From Glandiceps talaboti (taxonomy: Eukaryota; Hemichordata; Enteropneusta; Spengelidae), in contig NC_135553.1 of assembly GCF_964340395.1 (NCBI RefSeq), positions 23,872,449 to 23,886,948 of the forward strand: a stretch of DNA of 14,500 bases, in the 5' to 3' direction. Of this stretch, positions 9,001 through 14,500 are shown piece by piece (positions within the stretch are counted from its first letter, which is position 1; each line of letters starts with the position of its first letter). The notes below the pieces were generated by a model that was given only the letters and a program-made list of their open reading frames with translations, did not search any database and was not told where the DNA came from. Position numbers and translations under genes: made by a program.

Positions 9001-12000
9001 TACTTTGCAGGGGTGCCAGATGTACTCGCCAAAGGTATTGGGCAGTAATTAAACAAAATGACACATTTTTAGTCAATTTCATCAAGAGTACAAGGTGCAC
9101 ACAGTTCAAACAAAGCATGACAACAAATAACTCCAGAACAATAAAAACAACTGCCATCCACATGAATATCTTCAAAGATCGAGTTGAAAAAATATTGTTA
9201 AAGCCATGAGTAATATGTGCATTCTAGTTAGATATACCAAGCGATATTTCAAGTTACGGGCTTAAAAGCAAATTCAAATTCTTACCATACTCTGTTGGTA
9301 CATAATCAGAAGCAACATTGTTCAAGTTCGAGCTTAGAGACTGGTCATTTTTTTCGGGAGGGGTGGGGGTGGGGGATGTCGTCGGTGAATTTTTACGTCG
9401 GGCCGATGAAAAGTCACTGACACCCCTCCCTCTCTGTAAAACTGACAACAGGCTGATCCCCCACATCGATCACTTCATTCTAAAGCATGATGACACCCCC
9501 CCATATCATATTTACATGACAGGTATTTGATCGTGACTCAGAGTGGACTGCTTTATAAATGGCATCATTATAGTAAGGCGTAAAAAAATTGTGTGGTTTC
9601 CATTACATTTAATTTTAAAATAGGAGGGGTAGGCAGATTTCTTATTTTATTTTATTCATATATTTTGTTTCATGGGGGAGTGTCTAGTTCAGGTTTTCCA
9701 TTGTTTTCCTTATGGTCTCTGTGTTGTTCAATTCTTCCTATCAGATGTACAGCCTTTACAGATTTGAAGAATAGTTTTATATTGTCTTTTTAAGTTGATT
9801 GGTGTCAGTTTCCGCATCCACTATTTCTTGCGAGACTTCACGATTTTCGCGACTTTATTATTATTTTTCTCGAATACGTAAAAAAACAATTAGGATCGGC
9901 GTGAAAAACTAGGTGGGGTCGGTTAGGGAACCAAAGAACTGGTTTTATTTGGCCTAAAGGTCAGCACATCTGATGTTGTATCATTGGCAGGGGAGAGTTG
10001 GAGAGTTTCATTACTTTTAAGAGTCTCTTAAGGCAATTTTTAGACTATCCTGGCAATAATTTCATCTTTAAAAGACAGTATCATCTCACTCCTGGTGAAG
10101 TAATATTTCAGAATATAGGTAAGCAACAGGGACAAGAACAAATACCACAGTTCAGACACGGTCATGCCACTGTAGAAATGAATTTTTTTCTCCCAACAAA
10201 ATCTTTAACACAATACCCCCCCCCCCCCCCACCATTCAAAATTTTCAAACATGATGACCCCCTACTTTCAATTTCAAAAACACAGTGACCCCCTACGAAT
10301 TCACTGCTCCTCCCCAGGTCGAAGAAACTGACCAGTCCCTTAACCATGTTGTTTTTTGTGTGTCTTTAAAAGAATATATACAAATATGTAAAGACGAATG
10401 TCGACTCGTAAAACCAGATACAAACTTAATGCCTCTCGTAATGTTTTGAATAGTAGCGACTCTTTCCTTTCGATATTACAATATTCTTTAAATGGAAATT
10501 TAAGTTGTTAGGATAATGTATAACGAAGATTGACTTTTTGACCTTGAAGATAAAGGTCAAGGTCAAATGTTACATTCTAAAATGAAATGTTTGCTTTGAA
10601 AACATGAGTGTAGACGTTTGAACTGGGTCTGTATATAGTTCTCTTCAAGAGTTCTGTTGTAAAAACATTTTCGTCTTCGACTCGAAGTCACAAAGCCCCT
10701 TAGGTCATTCACAGATAGATGTTTTCCTTGGCTGAATGACGAAAAAATGGGGGAAATATCTAAAATATTCACAAGGTCAAAAACGTTCTAAGGGAGGAAA
10801 CATTTCATTATAGTTAAGCATTTTACCTTTATAAATATAACTTTGAATTACAAAATACACATGGTCTTACATTACAGGTTGAGGTATTTGGGTCTGGGAT
10901 TAAAAGCGAATTGTCCAAGATGTTGGCTAATCTGAAAACAGATGAATGGGAGAGTCTAGATGACATTAAGAATATTTATTGTGGAAGTCTGAAGATGCCA
11001 ATAGTATGTAAATATCATTTCCATACACTGATTAAACTTAACATAATGTTCCAAGGTTAACAAACATCTGATAGTTTTCAGACAACTAAAAATGTTTATT
11101 CCATGTGATGCAAAATTGCTTCTTTACAATACTGTCATTTTACCTCTCTTGAATTATTGCAGTACTGTAGGTGGATGCACTCAAAGAAATCAAGAGAAAA
11201 AGGACTCCGTCTAGTTTTCCTATACAATAATATAATTTACGACACACTCCTTCCATAATGTGATCATGTTCGTCTTTGCCACCAACAAAATGTAATATTT
11301 CTAGTACTCCTAGCTACATTATAATATTTATAGTACTCCCAGTTACACTACAATATTTCTAGTACTTCTAGCTACATTAAAATATTTCTAGTACTTCCAG
11401 CTATATTATAATTTTTCTAGTACTTCCAGCTATATTATAATATTTCTAGTACTTCCAGCTACGTTATATTTCTAAATACTTCCAGCTACGTTATAATATT
11501 TCTAAATACTTCCAGCTACATTATAATATTTCTAGTACTCTCAGCTACATTAATATACTATTTCACGTACTCCCAGCTACATCATAATATTTCTAGTACT
11601 TCCAGCTACATTAATATAATATTTCTGGTACTCCCATCTACGTTATAATATTTCTAGTACTCCTAGCTACATTATAATATTTCTAGTACTTCCAGCTACA
11701 TTAATTTAATATTTCTGGTACTCCCAGCTACATTAAGGACACGTTAACACCTCGGAAAACTATGTATAATTTGAGAGAGACCGGCATCCTGAAAATCTCA
11801 AAATTTATAACAACTAAATATGGTCTGAGTTACCAGGTACATTTGGTTTGGAACAATCTCAACAGTGACTTGCAGCTGACCAATACAATCATACATCTCA
11901 AACACAGACTCAAGTAAGTTAAGAATGGTATTTTCATTTACATTTAGAACTATGACTTATGGGAGAAGGAATGGTACTTTGGAATGCAGAGACTCATGGG

Positions 12001-12092
12001 ATGTAACCCCATGAAAATCCAGCTATGTGCTGAAATCCCTGACAAGTAAGTGTCAAAGATTATTAATAATACCATTTCAGACTTTACATTGG

Positions 12093-12145
<53 letters not shown>

Positions 12146-14166
12146 CGTGCGTGTGTGTGTTTTACCTATCAAAACAATACAGATGATCAATACATCTACG
12201 TATATGCAGACATACGTGCATACATACATGTATGCATTTATGTACGTTTGGAAGTTTCAGAAATGGCCTCTTTTATATTTTTAATCAAATGTATTATGCT
12301 AATTATAATTCATCTACTTACAGACTTGCTGTTGAAGATAGTAAATTACAACCATTAATGGAAAATATGTCACTCAATGACGCTATCTCACAAAAACGTT
12401 TGTTTATCGTGGACCATGAAGAGTTACAGGCTCTGCCCCAGGTTAAACCAGAAACGGTAGGACACTTACATTTATAATGGTACCTTCAACTTTGCTCAGT
12501 TTGAACAAGCCATGTATTCTCACATTGTATTCAGAAGCACGGTTGCCAATGCTTCTGGACCTGTCTGGTCTTTGGATTTTCGGGAAACAGTGAACAATAA
12601 TGTTATACATACTACATGTCCTATGCTAACATTCTTGAAGTACTTCAAGTTTACAAATCAGAAGTGATACATAAACAATACCGAAATGTTCAATCTTCAA
12701 AATTCGCCATTACTTGAAGCAGAGAGTGTGATATTTTGTCGATGTAAAATTATTCGTGATGAATGGACCTCCAGTGGTGATCATTGACCAAAGGAAACTA
12801 CGTGCACGTGTCCACATAATAATGTTTTGATGCCTCTCCAAAGTTGCAGTACATTACTGTTTCTGAAATCATTTGAATACGCTGCCTAACCTGATAAAGT
12901 AGTCATAGCACCACCTTCAAACTGTAGTTGAAACAACACCTTTTTTCTAAAATTGGTGTTTATAATACTTTTGTCCTCAATATTTTCCATTTGTCTGATA
13001 TAACTCACAATGATCTATCTGTCTGTCTGACACAAACTTTCCACATAATCATTTTGAGTTATTCTGTGGGATCACAAGCTCAACTAGTTCTCAAGAACTA
13101 TTTGTATGTCTCTGGCCAGAAATTTGATTTGTAATTGTTTAATCATCTGGTTTTGACTTTCGATTTGTAAATATTGATACTTTGTACATTTGTTGATAAG
13201 TTGATAATATTTTGTATTTTTGTCATTTCTGAATTTTTTTTTAAATTAAATATTATATTATTGTATGTCTCATTATTTCCATCTAGGTTGTTTGTGCACC
13301 GATTGCTTTGTTCTTTCGGACCAAACAAGACACCCTTGAACCTGTGGCTATTCAACTATTCCAGCAGAAGAGTGAAGATAATCCGGTAGATATAATCAAT
13401 AATATTGTTTACTAGTATATATGTCACGTTAATGCATAGAATTAGTATCACTTGCTAGCCTAAAATCTAGAGAACGATTGGATGGATGAATGAATGAATG
13501 AATGAATGAATGAATGAATGAATGAATGAATGAATGAATGAATGAATGGACGGACGGACGGACGAAGACAAGGAAAGAAGGAAGGATGAGGAAGAATGGG
13601 AGGATGGTATCAATCAATCAATAAATATGTCAGTCAGTCAGTCAATCACCTTTGAACCTGTGGTTATTCAACTATTCCAGCAGAAGAGTGAAGATAATCC
13701 GGTAAACATATTCGCGTAAATAATTTAGCCTTTAACATTTATGCAAATCAATCAATGAGATTCTCTGATATTCTGCTCTATTTGTTGCCATCAAATAGTA
13801 TATTTGATGTCTGTCAAATATTGTAAGATCATGATGTAATTCATTTGATGATCTTGCAAAAGACAATTTTACGTACCAAATCACCGTCAAGGAAATCATG
13901 TCGCTTGTATACGTATCTTAGCTACACATTATTAATCTTACCTTGGTTTAGGTATTCATGCCAAGTGATCCTAAATATACATGGTTGGTGGCCAAGCTGT
14001 TTTTCAACAATGCTGATGCACAGTACCACGAAGCTACATCTCATCTGTTGTACACTCATCTAGTGATGGAGAGTTTTGCTTTGGCAGCAAATCGACAGTT
14101 GTCACAATCTCATCCTATGTTCAGACTTATGGCTGCACATTTTCAGTTTCTGCTAGCAATCAACAC
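1179..14166 (+). CDS. PLAT-domain arachidonate lipoxygenase (ALOX5-like), 3'-partial, 7 exons seen
   Basis: The product is a non-heme iron dioxygenase that adds O2 to polyunsaturated fatty acids such as arachidonate, giving hydroperoxides. I join 1179-1640, 2271-2315, 10878-11003, 11948-12045, 12324-12456, 13287-13385 and 13952-14166. Every junction is GT-AG and the frame is intact for 392 codons plus 2 bases. Compared with human ALOX5 from memory, similarity runs from the PLAT motif FYNDFERG through GCNP, FIVD, PSDxKY and HLLxTH to LAINT. The start ATG has a good context (AACAATATGG) and matches the N terminus expected for a cytosolic ALOX, with no signal peptide. The gene leaves the window, so the later His/Asn/C-terminal iron ligands and the Ala/Gly stereo-determinant are not visible. 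Family assignment is very secure. The ALOX5 subtype and regiospecificity are not. No allene oxide synthase domain is visible upstream, which argues against a coral-type AOS-LOX fusion. Confidence 0.93.
1641..2270 (+). other. Intron 1
   Basis: A 630-bp intron from GTGAGT to the AG at 2269-2270. Apart from the terminal CT tract I see nothing in it. Confidence 0.85.
2201..2268 (+). repeat. (CT)34 microsatellite acting as polypyrimidine tract
   Basis: Thirty-four uninterrupted CT units end immediately before the acceptor AG of exon 2. The tract has no adenine, so the nearest possible branch-point A is at 2199, about 70 nt from the AG. CUCUCU is a known binding motif for PTB (hnRNP I). Confidence 0.95.
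2271..2315 (+). CDS. Lipoxygenase exon 2: 45-nt linker exon
   Basis: Fifteen codons, VQDLNKSEQFTCPYK, model residues 155-169. QDLNKSEQF aligns with the KDLPRDIQF segment that joins the PLAT and catalytic domains in ALOX5. The acceptor AG is at 2269-2270, directly after a (CT)34 tract, and the donor is AAA|GTAAGT. Both flanking introns are phase 0, so skipping the exon would keep the frame. Confidence 0.88.
2888..2908 (+). other. Small hairpin in a possible retroelement-end motif
   Basis: GAAGAG (2888-2893) and CTCTTC (2903-2908) can pair across a 9-nt loop, in the context CCGATGAAGAG to CTCTTCGAAA. Hairpins of this style recur near ends of some animal retroelements, but that link is from memory and no adjacent coding remnant is visible. 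Confidence 0.25.
2945..3026. repeat. TA microsatellite
   Basis: About 32 uninterrupted TA units (2945-3008), followed by a short TATG-interrupted tail to 3026. It lies between the second and third copies of the ~100-bp repeat. Confidence 0.95.
3160..3564. other. Intron 2 segment with no recognised content
   Basis: Unique-looking AT-rich intronic DNA. I see no exon, RNA gene or repeat here. Confidence 0.5.
3565..3870 (+). other. Unrecognised lysine-rich open frame without ATG
   Basis: After the stop at 3562-3564, the + frame is open for 101 codons to TAA 3868-3870. It reads NYSLTHTQSSHNTS then LAAKYRKYFIVLHQTVTKYY, and ends in a Lys/Gln/Leu-rich stretch with coiled-coil character (KNYKTDRKQLETQLQNRQK). 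There is no in-frame Met, so it would have to be an exon or a broken remnant. AATAAA follows at 3877-3882. The segment 3622-3707 is repeated in the same frame at 4244. I do not recognise the family. A transposon-derived or lineage-specific coding fragment is possible, but chance is not excluded. Confidence 0.25.
3622..3707. repeat. 86-bp duplicated block, copy 1
   Basis: This block, from AATTACTCCCTCACTC to GTACTCCACCAAAC, is identical by eye to 4244-4329. Flanks differ on both sides, so this is a discrete duplicated segment in the same orientation. Confidence 0.93.
4026..4247. repeat. 222-bp duplicated block, copy 1
   Basis: Identical by eye to 8857-9078, same orientation, 4.8 kb apart. It starts in a poly(A) run followed by GGAAACCTGTCCC and ends at GTCAATT. 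Its last four bases (AATT) are also the first four of the 86-bp block at 4244-4329. Confidence 0.95.
4142..4399 (+). other. 85-codon open frame across a repeat junction
   Basis: The frame starts MRDEKLYTPLLCRGARC in the 222-bp block, crosses the AATT junction into the 86-bp block (YSLTHTQSSHNTS) and ends in a Lys/Arg-rich tail. An in-frame TGA lies just upstream at 4133-4135. The first 35 codons recur at 8973, where they continue into a different tail. No domain is recognised. It is probably non-coding, or a fragment of a mobile element. Confidence 0.15.
4244..4329. repeat. 86-bp duplicated block, copy 2
   Basis: Same 86 bp as 3622-3707, here fused to the end of the 222-bp block with a 4-bp overlap. 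After 4329 the sequence becomes A-rich and unlike that after 3707. Confidence 0.93.
4661..5848. repeat. 139-bp satellite array, about 8.5 copies
   Basis: The anchor AGTCAGCGAAATTTGACTGA (and close variants) recurs at 4696, 4835, 4972, 5111, 5250, 5389, 5528, 5669 and 5808. Spacing is 139 bp in most steps, with single 137 and 141 exceptions. Each monomer carries the hairpin AGCCTT-ACAATAA-AAGGCT, whose loop and 3' arm contain AATAAA on the + strand, and a GTACAGTAC-like element. As 139 is not a multiple of 3, long frames through it are not evidence for coding. Copies look highly similar, suggesting recent amplification. Confidence 0.95.
5808..6085. repeat. Diverged long-form monomers next to the 139-bp array
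   Basis: After the last regular anchor at 5808, the next diverged anchor (AATCAGCGAAATATGACTAA) is at about 5996, a spacing of 188 bp. Two further paired segments confirm the period: AATGGCGAGTGAAATACGAG near 5849 and AATGGCAAGCGAAACATGAG near 6038. The 139-bp unit may be a shortened or rearranged derivative of this longer unit. Confidence 0.6.
5915..5985. repeat. Left copy of ~71-bp repeat flanking the minisatellite
   Basis: GACTACAAAATATTGACACC through GTACGAACTGGCAC to GTGTACTGACGG matches 8187-8258 with scattered substitutions, in the same orientation. Together the two copies bracket the 33-bp minisatellite. Confidence 0.75.
6108..8172. repeat. ~2-kb minisatellite with 33-bp (and 32-bp) units
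   Basis: The unit is AGTAAACTACAACTAGTCTA followed by TACCAGTATCTAC, 33 bp, about 60 copies in all. A block near 6480-6680 uses a 32-bp variant with TACTTGTATCAC. From about 6680 to 7440 the 33-bp form dominates and indels are multiples of 3. Copies near both ends, and after about 7490, are strongly diverged, as expected of an array that turns over in its centre. Units with ATCGATACC and TCTATACC variants alternate irregularly, hinting at a higher-order pattern. Confidence 0.93.
6668..7468 (+). other. Open frame of 11-residue repeats inside the minisatellite
   Basis: The + frame is open for 266 codons and reads about 24 copies of SKLQLVYTSIY-like undecapeptides. Changes are mostly L/P, V/I, Y/D/H and S/C. 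One copy has two extra residues. The frame opens with TTG, not ATG, has no upstream coding sequence, and lies within a lipoxygenase intron. I think it is non-coding, with the frame a by-product of a stop-free 33-bp unit. Confidence 0.15.
8187..8258. repeat. Right copy of ~71-bp repeat flanking the minisatellite
   Basis: Diverged match to 5915-5985 (GACTACAAAATATTGCCACC, GATACGAACTGGCACAGCC, GTACTGACAGG), same orientation. It marks the right boundary of the minisatellite. Confidence 0.75.
8401..8796 (-). CDS. Unrecognised 131-codon minus-strand open frame
   Basis: The frame runs from ATG at 8796 to TAG at 8401. Its composition looks protein-like: an acidic start (QDRDEQQSDVQDSEVAKVDD), a basic centre (RPKKTTQIRRQGTK), then a Leu/Gln heptad-like stretch (VQGQLDELLGQVQVLTSQL) that could form a short coiled coil. 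The frame stays open upstream of the ATG to about 8850, beside the poly(A) edge of the 222-bp block, so it could also be an exon. An acceptor-like TTTGCATCAG lies just before the ATG. I recognise no family. It might be a fragment of a transposable-element protein, a nested antisense gene, or chance. Confidence 0.3.
   Translation of the reverse strand: MLFQDRDEQQSDVQDSEVAKVDDFGQVTIEPKIFAELGAKPELTRPKKTTQIRRQGTKVQGQLDELLGQVQVLTSQLYAFMNISRQKSDVTIYGASCSVAWRTQQQLINDGVTQCPFKDKVPRDQMKDVWS
8857..9078. repeat. 222-bp duplicated block, copy 2
   Basis: Identical by eye to 4026-4247. Here the sequence after GTCAATT continues TCATCAAGAGTACAAGG instead of the 86-bp block. Confidence 0.95.
9333..9365. repeat. 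Candidate left inverted repeat of a ~1-kb element
   Basis: TTAGAGACTGGTCATTTTTT followed by TCGGGAGGGG resembles the reverse complement of 10309-10343. The match is imperfect and I cannot define a target-site duplication. Confidence 0.35.
9366..10308. other. Interior of the possible inverted-repeat element
   Basis: No transposase-like frame is visible. It has G- and C-rich runs (GGGGTGGGGGTGGGGG near 9360, C15 at 10216-10230) and two related ATGATGACMCCC-type stretches near 9487 and 10250. A weak exon-like frame lies at 9991-10118. The rest shows nothing I can identify. Confidence 0.3.
10216..10230. repeat. C15 homopolymer
   Basis: Fifteen consecutive C residues on the + strand, a likely sequencing and slippage hotspot. 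Confidence 0.95.
10309..10343. repeat. Candidate right inverted repeat of a ~1-kb element
   Basis: Reverse-complemented, it reads TTAAGGGACTGGTCAGTTTC then TTCGACCTGGGGAGGA, sharing the GACTGGTCA core and the following T-rich and TCG/GGGAGG pattern with 9333-9365. Confidence 0.35.
10344..10877. other. End of intron 2
   Basis: AT-rich intronic DNA. Apart from the half-site cluster at 10539-10565 and the acceptor at 10876-10877, I see nothing. Confidence 0.5.
10539..10565. promoter_or_regulatory. Cluster of nuclear-receptor half-sites
   Basis: TGACCTTGA (10539-10547) faces TCAAGGTCA (10557-10565). The right part is also a direct repeat of AGGTCA with no spacer (10554-10565). TCAAGGTCA is the extended half-site of ERR and NR5A receptors. 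It lies 313 bp before exon 3. AGGTCA-rich stretches are also common in animal repeats, so function is only a suggestion. Confidence 0.3.
10878..11003 (+). CDS. Lipoxygenase exon 3: alpha-2 region of the catalytic domain
   Basis: Forty-two codons, residues 170-211, starting VEVFGSGIKSEL and ending SLKMPI. It aligns with ALOX5 VDFVLNYSKAM to FVKISN, including the shared W-x-x-x-x-D pattern (EWESLDDIKNIY). The acceptor is ATTACAG|GTT and the donor ATA|GTATGT, both phase 0. The ALOX5 cork residues F177 and Y181 align with V172 and G176. The 8.6-kb intron before this exon holds most of the repeats in the window. Confidence 0.9.
11292..11735. repeat. 29-bp minisatellite in intron 3, about 15 copies
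   Basis: The unit is TATTTCTAGTACTTCCAGCT followed by ACATTATAA, 29 bp. AGCTAC/AGTTAC/AGCTAT anchors recur at 11312, 11341, 11370, 11399, 11428 and 11457, then with small indels to 11735. A sub-family has AATATAATATTTCTGGTACTC. It occupies nearly half of the 944-bp intron 3 and is unrelated in sequence to the 33-bp array. Confidence 0.92.
11948..12045 (+). CDS. Lipoxygenase exon 4: catalytic domain
   Basis: Ninety-eight nt encoding NYDLWEKEWYFG, then MQRLMGCNPMKIQ and CAEIPDK. It aligns with ALOX5 [20 protein letters not shown]; the GCNP block is a strong family marker. The acceptor is CATTTAG|AAC and the donor GACAA|GTAAGT, phase 2. A GT microsatellite begins 50 nt after the exon. Confidence 0.92.
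12095..12160 (+). repeat. GT microsatellite in intron 4
   Basis: About 23 GT units, then GCGTGCGTGC and five more GT units. It begins 50 nt after the exon 4 donor in a 278-nt intron. Transcribed as UG repeats, such tracts bind TDP-43 and CELF proteins in other animals. Confidence 0.95.
12324..12456 (+). CDS. Lipoxygenase exon 5: catalytic domain
   Basis: The exon completes the split Lys codon and encodes LAVEDSKLQPLMENM, then LNDAISQKRLFIVDHEEL and ends KPET. It aligns with ALOX5 KLPVTTEMVECSL to GNIFIVDFELLDGI. The acceptor is TTACAG|ACTT. The donor ACG|GTAGGA is a weaker match to consensus, but it restores phase 0 exactly. Confidence 0.92.
12457..13286 (+). other. Intron 5
   Basis: An 830-bp intron from GTAGGA to CATCTAG. 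I see no repeat array, RNA gene or further exon in it. Confidence 0.8.
13287..13385 (+). CDS. Lipoxygenase exon 6: catalytic domain
   Basis: Thirty-three codons, VVCAPIALFFR then EPVAIQLFQQKSEDNP, aligning with ALOX5 FLAAPICLLYKN to IVPIAIQL and DENP. The acceptor is CATCTAG|GTT and the donor CCG|GTAGAT, both phase 0. The last 55 nt of the exon plus the first 3 nt of the intron recur at 13647-13704. Confidence 0.92.
13479..13646. repeat. Compound tetranucleotide microsatellite in intron 6
   Basis: Successive tracts of ATGA (about 16 units), CGGA (4), an AAGG-rich purine stretch, CAAT (3) and CAGT (3) follow one another without much unique sequence. The array sits between exon 6 and the duplicate of its 3' end. 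Confidence 0.92.
13647..13704 (+). pseudogene. Duplicate of the 3' end of exon 6 with its donor
   Basis: Fifty-eight bases match 13331-13388 with two differences, both C to T (13651 and 13664). In the exon frame these change Leu to Phe and Ala to Val. The donor is CCG|GTAAAC instead of CCG|GTAGAT. The first half of exon 6 (VVCAPIALFFR) and its acceptor are not copied, so it is not a full exon. An in-frame AG at 13640-13641 in the CAGT repeat would define a 60-nt phase-0 exon at 13642-13701, but it lacks a polypyrimidine tract. Confidence 0.85.
13952..14166 (+). CDS. Lipoxygenase exon 7: first iron-binding histidines
   Basis: The 215 nt encode VFMPSDPKYTWLVAKLFF through ATSHLLYTHLVMESFALA to FQFLLAINT. 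This is the core helix carrying the HxxxxH pair of iron ligands. The model residues are H352 (codon 14042-14044) and H357 (14057-14059), equivalent to ALOX5 H367 and H372. The acceptor is GGTTTAG|GTA and the donor AACAC|GTGAGT, phase 2. The next exon is outside the window. Confidence 0.94.
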
Positions 14167-14500
14167 GTGAGTTATAGTGTTGTTAATGTGTTGACATTGA
14201 ATCTAAGACTATTTTAAATATCTTATCAAATGCAACAACTGATGAAACAGATAGTAGTACAGTCTGGAGGATTCAGCCGTTGGTCCGCTTATGTAACAAC
14301 TCGTCTGAACACACACTGAACTAATTGCTCTCGGAACAAAAATCTTATTGGAGCGAATCACAGCATAAAACCCAGTTTATTGACAGTTAGAGTCAGTAAG
14401 AAAACACTCACACTGTATAATGAAGGTTGAGCAGTAAATTTAAGATATTTTAGAAAAGTGGACGAAATTGCCGAAATGTTAAATATCAAAATATCGGTGC
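14167..14500 (+). other. Start of intron 7
   Basis: Begins GTGAGT after exon 7 and runs to the right edge. I see no further exon or repeat. Confidence 0.7.

Noticed and set aside
8906-9175. Minus-strand frame with a hydrophobic N terminus resembling a membrane protein
   Set aside because: It is mostly the antisense of A-rich repeat DNA; the hydrophobic run is what T-rich sequence encodes by chance, and no family is recognised.
9991-10118. Exon-like segment with acceptor TTGGCAG and donor ATATAG|GTAAGC and an open frame
   Set aside because: It has no similarity to lipoxygenases. Exons 2 and 3 already align contiguously with ALOX5, and entry in phase 0 meets TAA after nine codons. At most it could be a poison exon; junction reads would decide.
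12027-12358. Frames with Cys-Val runs over exon 4 end and intron 4
   Set aside because: They translate the GT microsatellite; the real frame leaves exon 4 at the donor at 12046.
13429-13617. Minus-strand frame of FIHS repeats
   Set aside because: It is a translation of the ATGA tetranucleotide tract.

Overview
This window looks like nuclear DNA from an invertebrate animal. It is AT-rich and intron-rich, with consensus GT-AG splice sites, and is packed with microsatellites, minisatellites and a satellite-like array. The one gene I can firmly identify is the 5' part of a PLAT-domain lipoxygenase of the animal arachidonate lipoxygenase (ALOX) family. It lies on the + strand and is cut by the right edge. 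I cannot name the species; an invertebrate deuterostome or a lophotrochozoan are both plausible.

Layout. 1-1178: upstream region with a palindromic E-box, an inverted CCAAT pair, a TATA box, and an ATGAT pentanucleotide microsatellite just before the start codon. 1179-1640: exon 1, the whole PLAT/LH2 domain. 2271-2315: exon 2, only 15 codons, directly after a (CT)34 tract. 2316-10877: intron 2, about 8.6 kb. It holds three diverged copies of a ~100-bp repeat, a TA microsatellite, mosaic duplicated blocks, a 139-bp satellite (4661-5848), a ~2-kb 33-bp minisatellite (6108-8172), an unrecognised minus-strand open frame (8401-8796) and a possible inverted-repeat element (9333-10343). 10878-11003, 11948-12045, 12324-12456, 13287-13385 and 13952-14166: exons 3 to 7. 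Introns 3, 4 and 6 carry a 29-bp minisatellite, a GT repeat and a compound tetranucleotide repeat.

The seven exons join without a frame break into 392 codons plus 2 bases (intron phases 0,0,0,2,0,0, then 2). They align end to end with human ALOX5 through the first two iron-binding histidines (HLLYTH in exon 7). The other iron ligands, the Coffa Ala/Gly site and the C terminus lie beyond 14500.

The most interesting points are regulatory and structural. A predicted 5' UTR could carry 17 minimal upstream ORFs made mostly by the microsatellite. A frame-neutral 45-nt exon is preceded by a pure CU tract that forces a distant branch point. The 3' end of exon 6, with its splice donor, is duplicated in the next intron. 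Repeats at 3622, 4026 and 8857 form a mosaic with a 4-bp microhomology junction. The satellites in intron 2 include repeated AATAAA signals and an 800-base open minisatellite. I found no firmly recognisable new multi-gene system.
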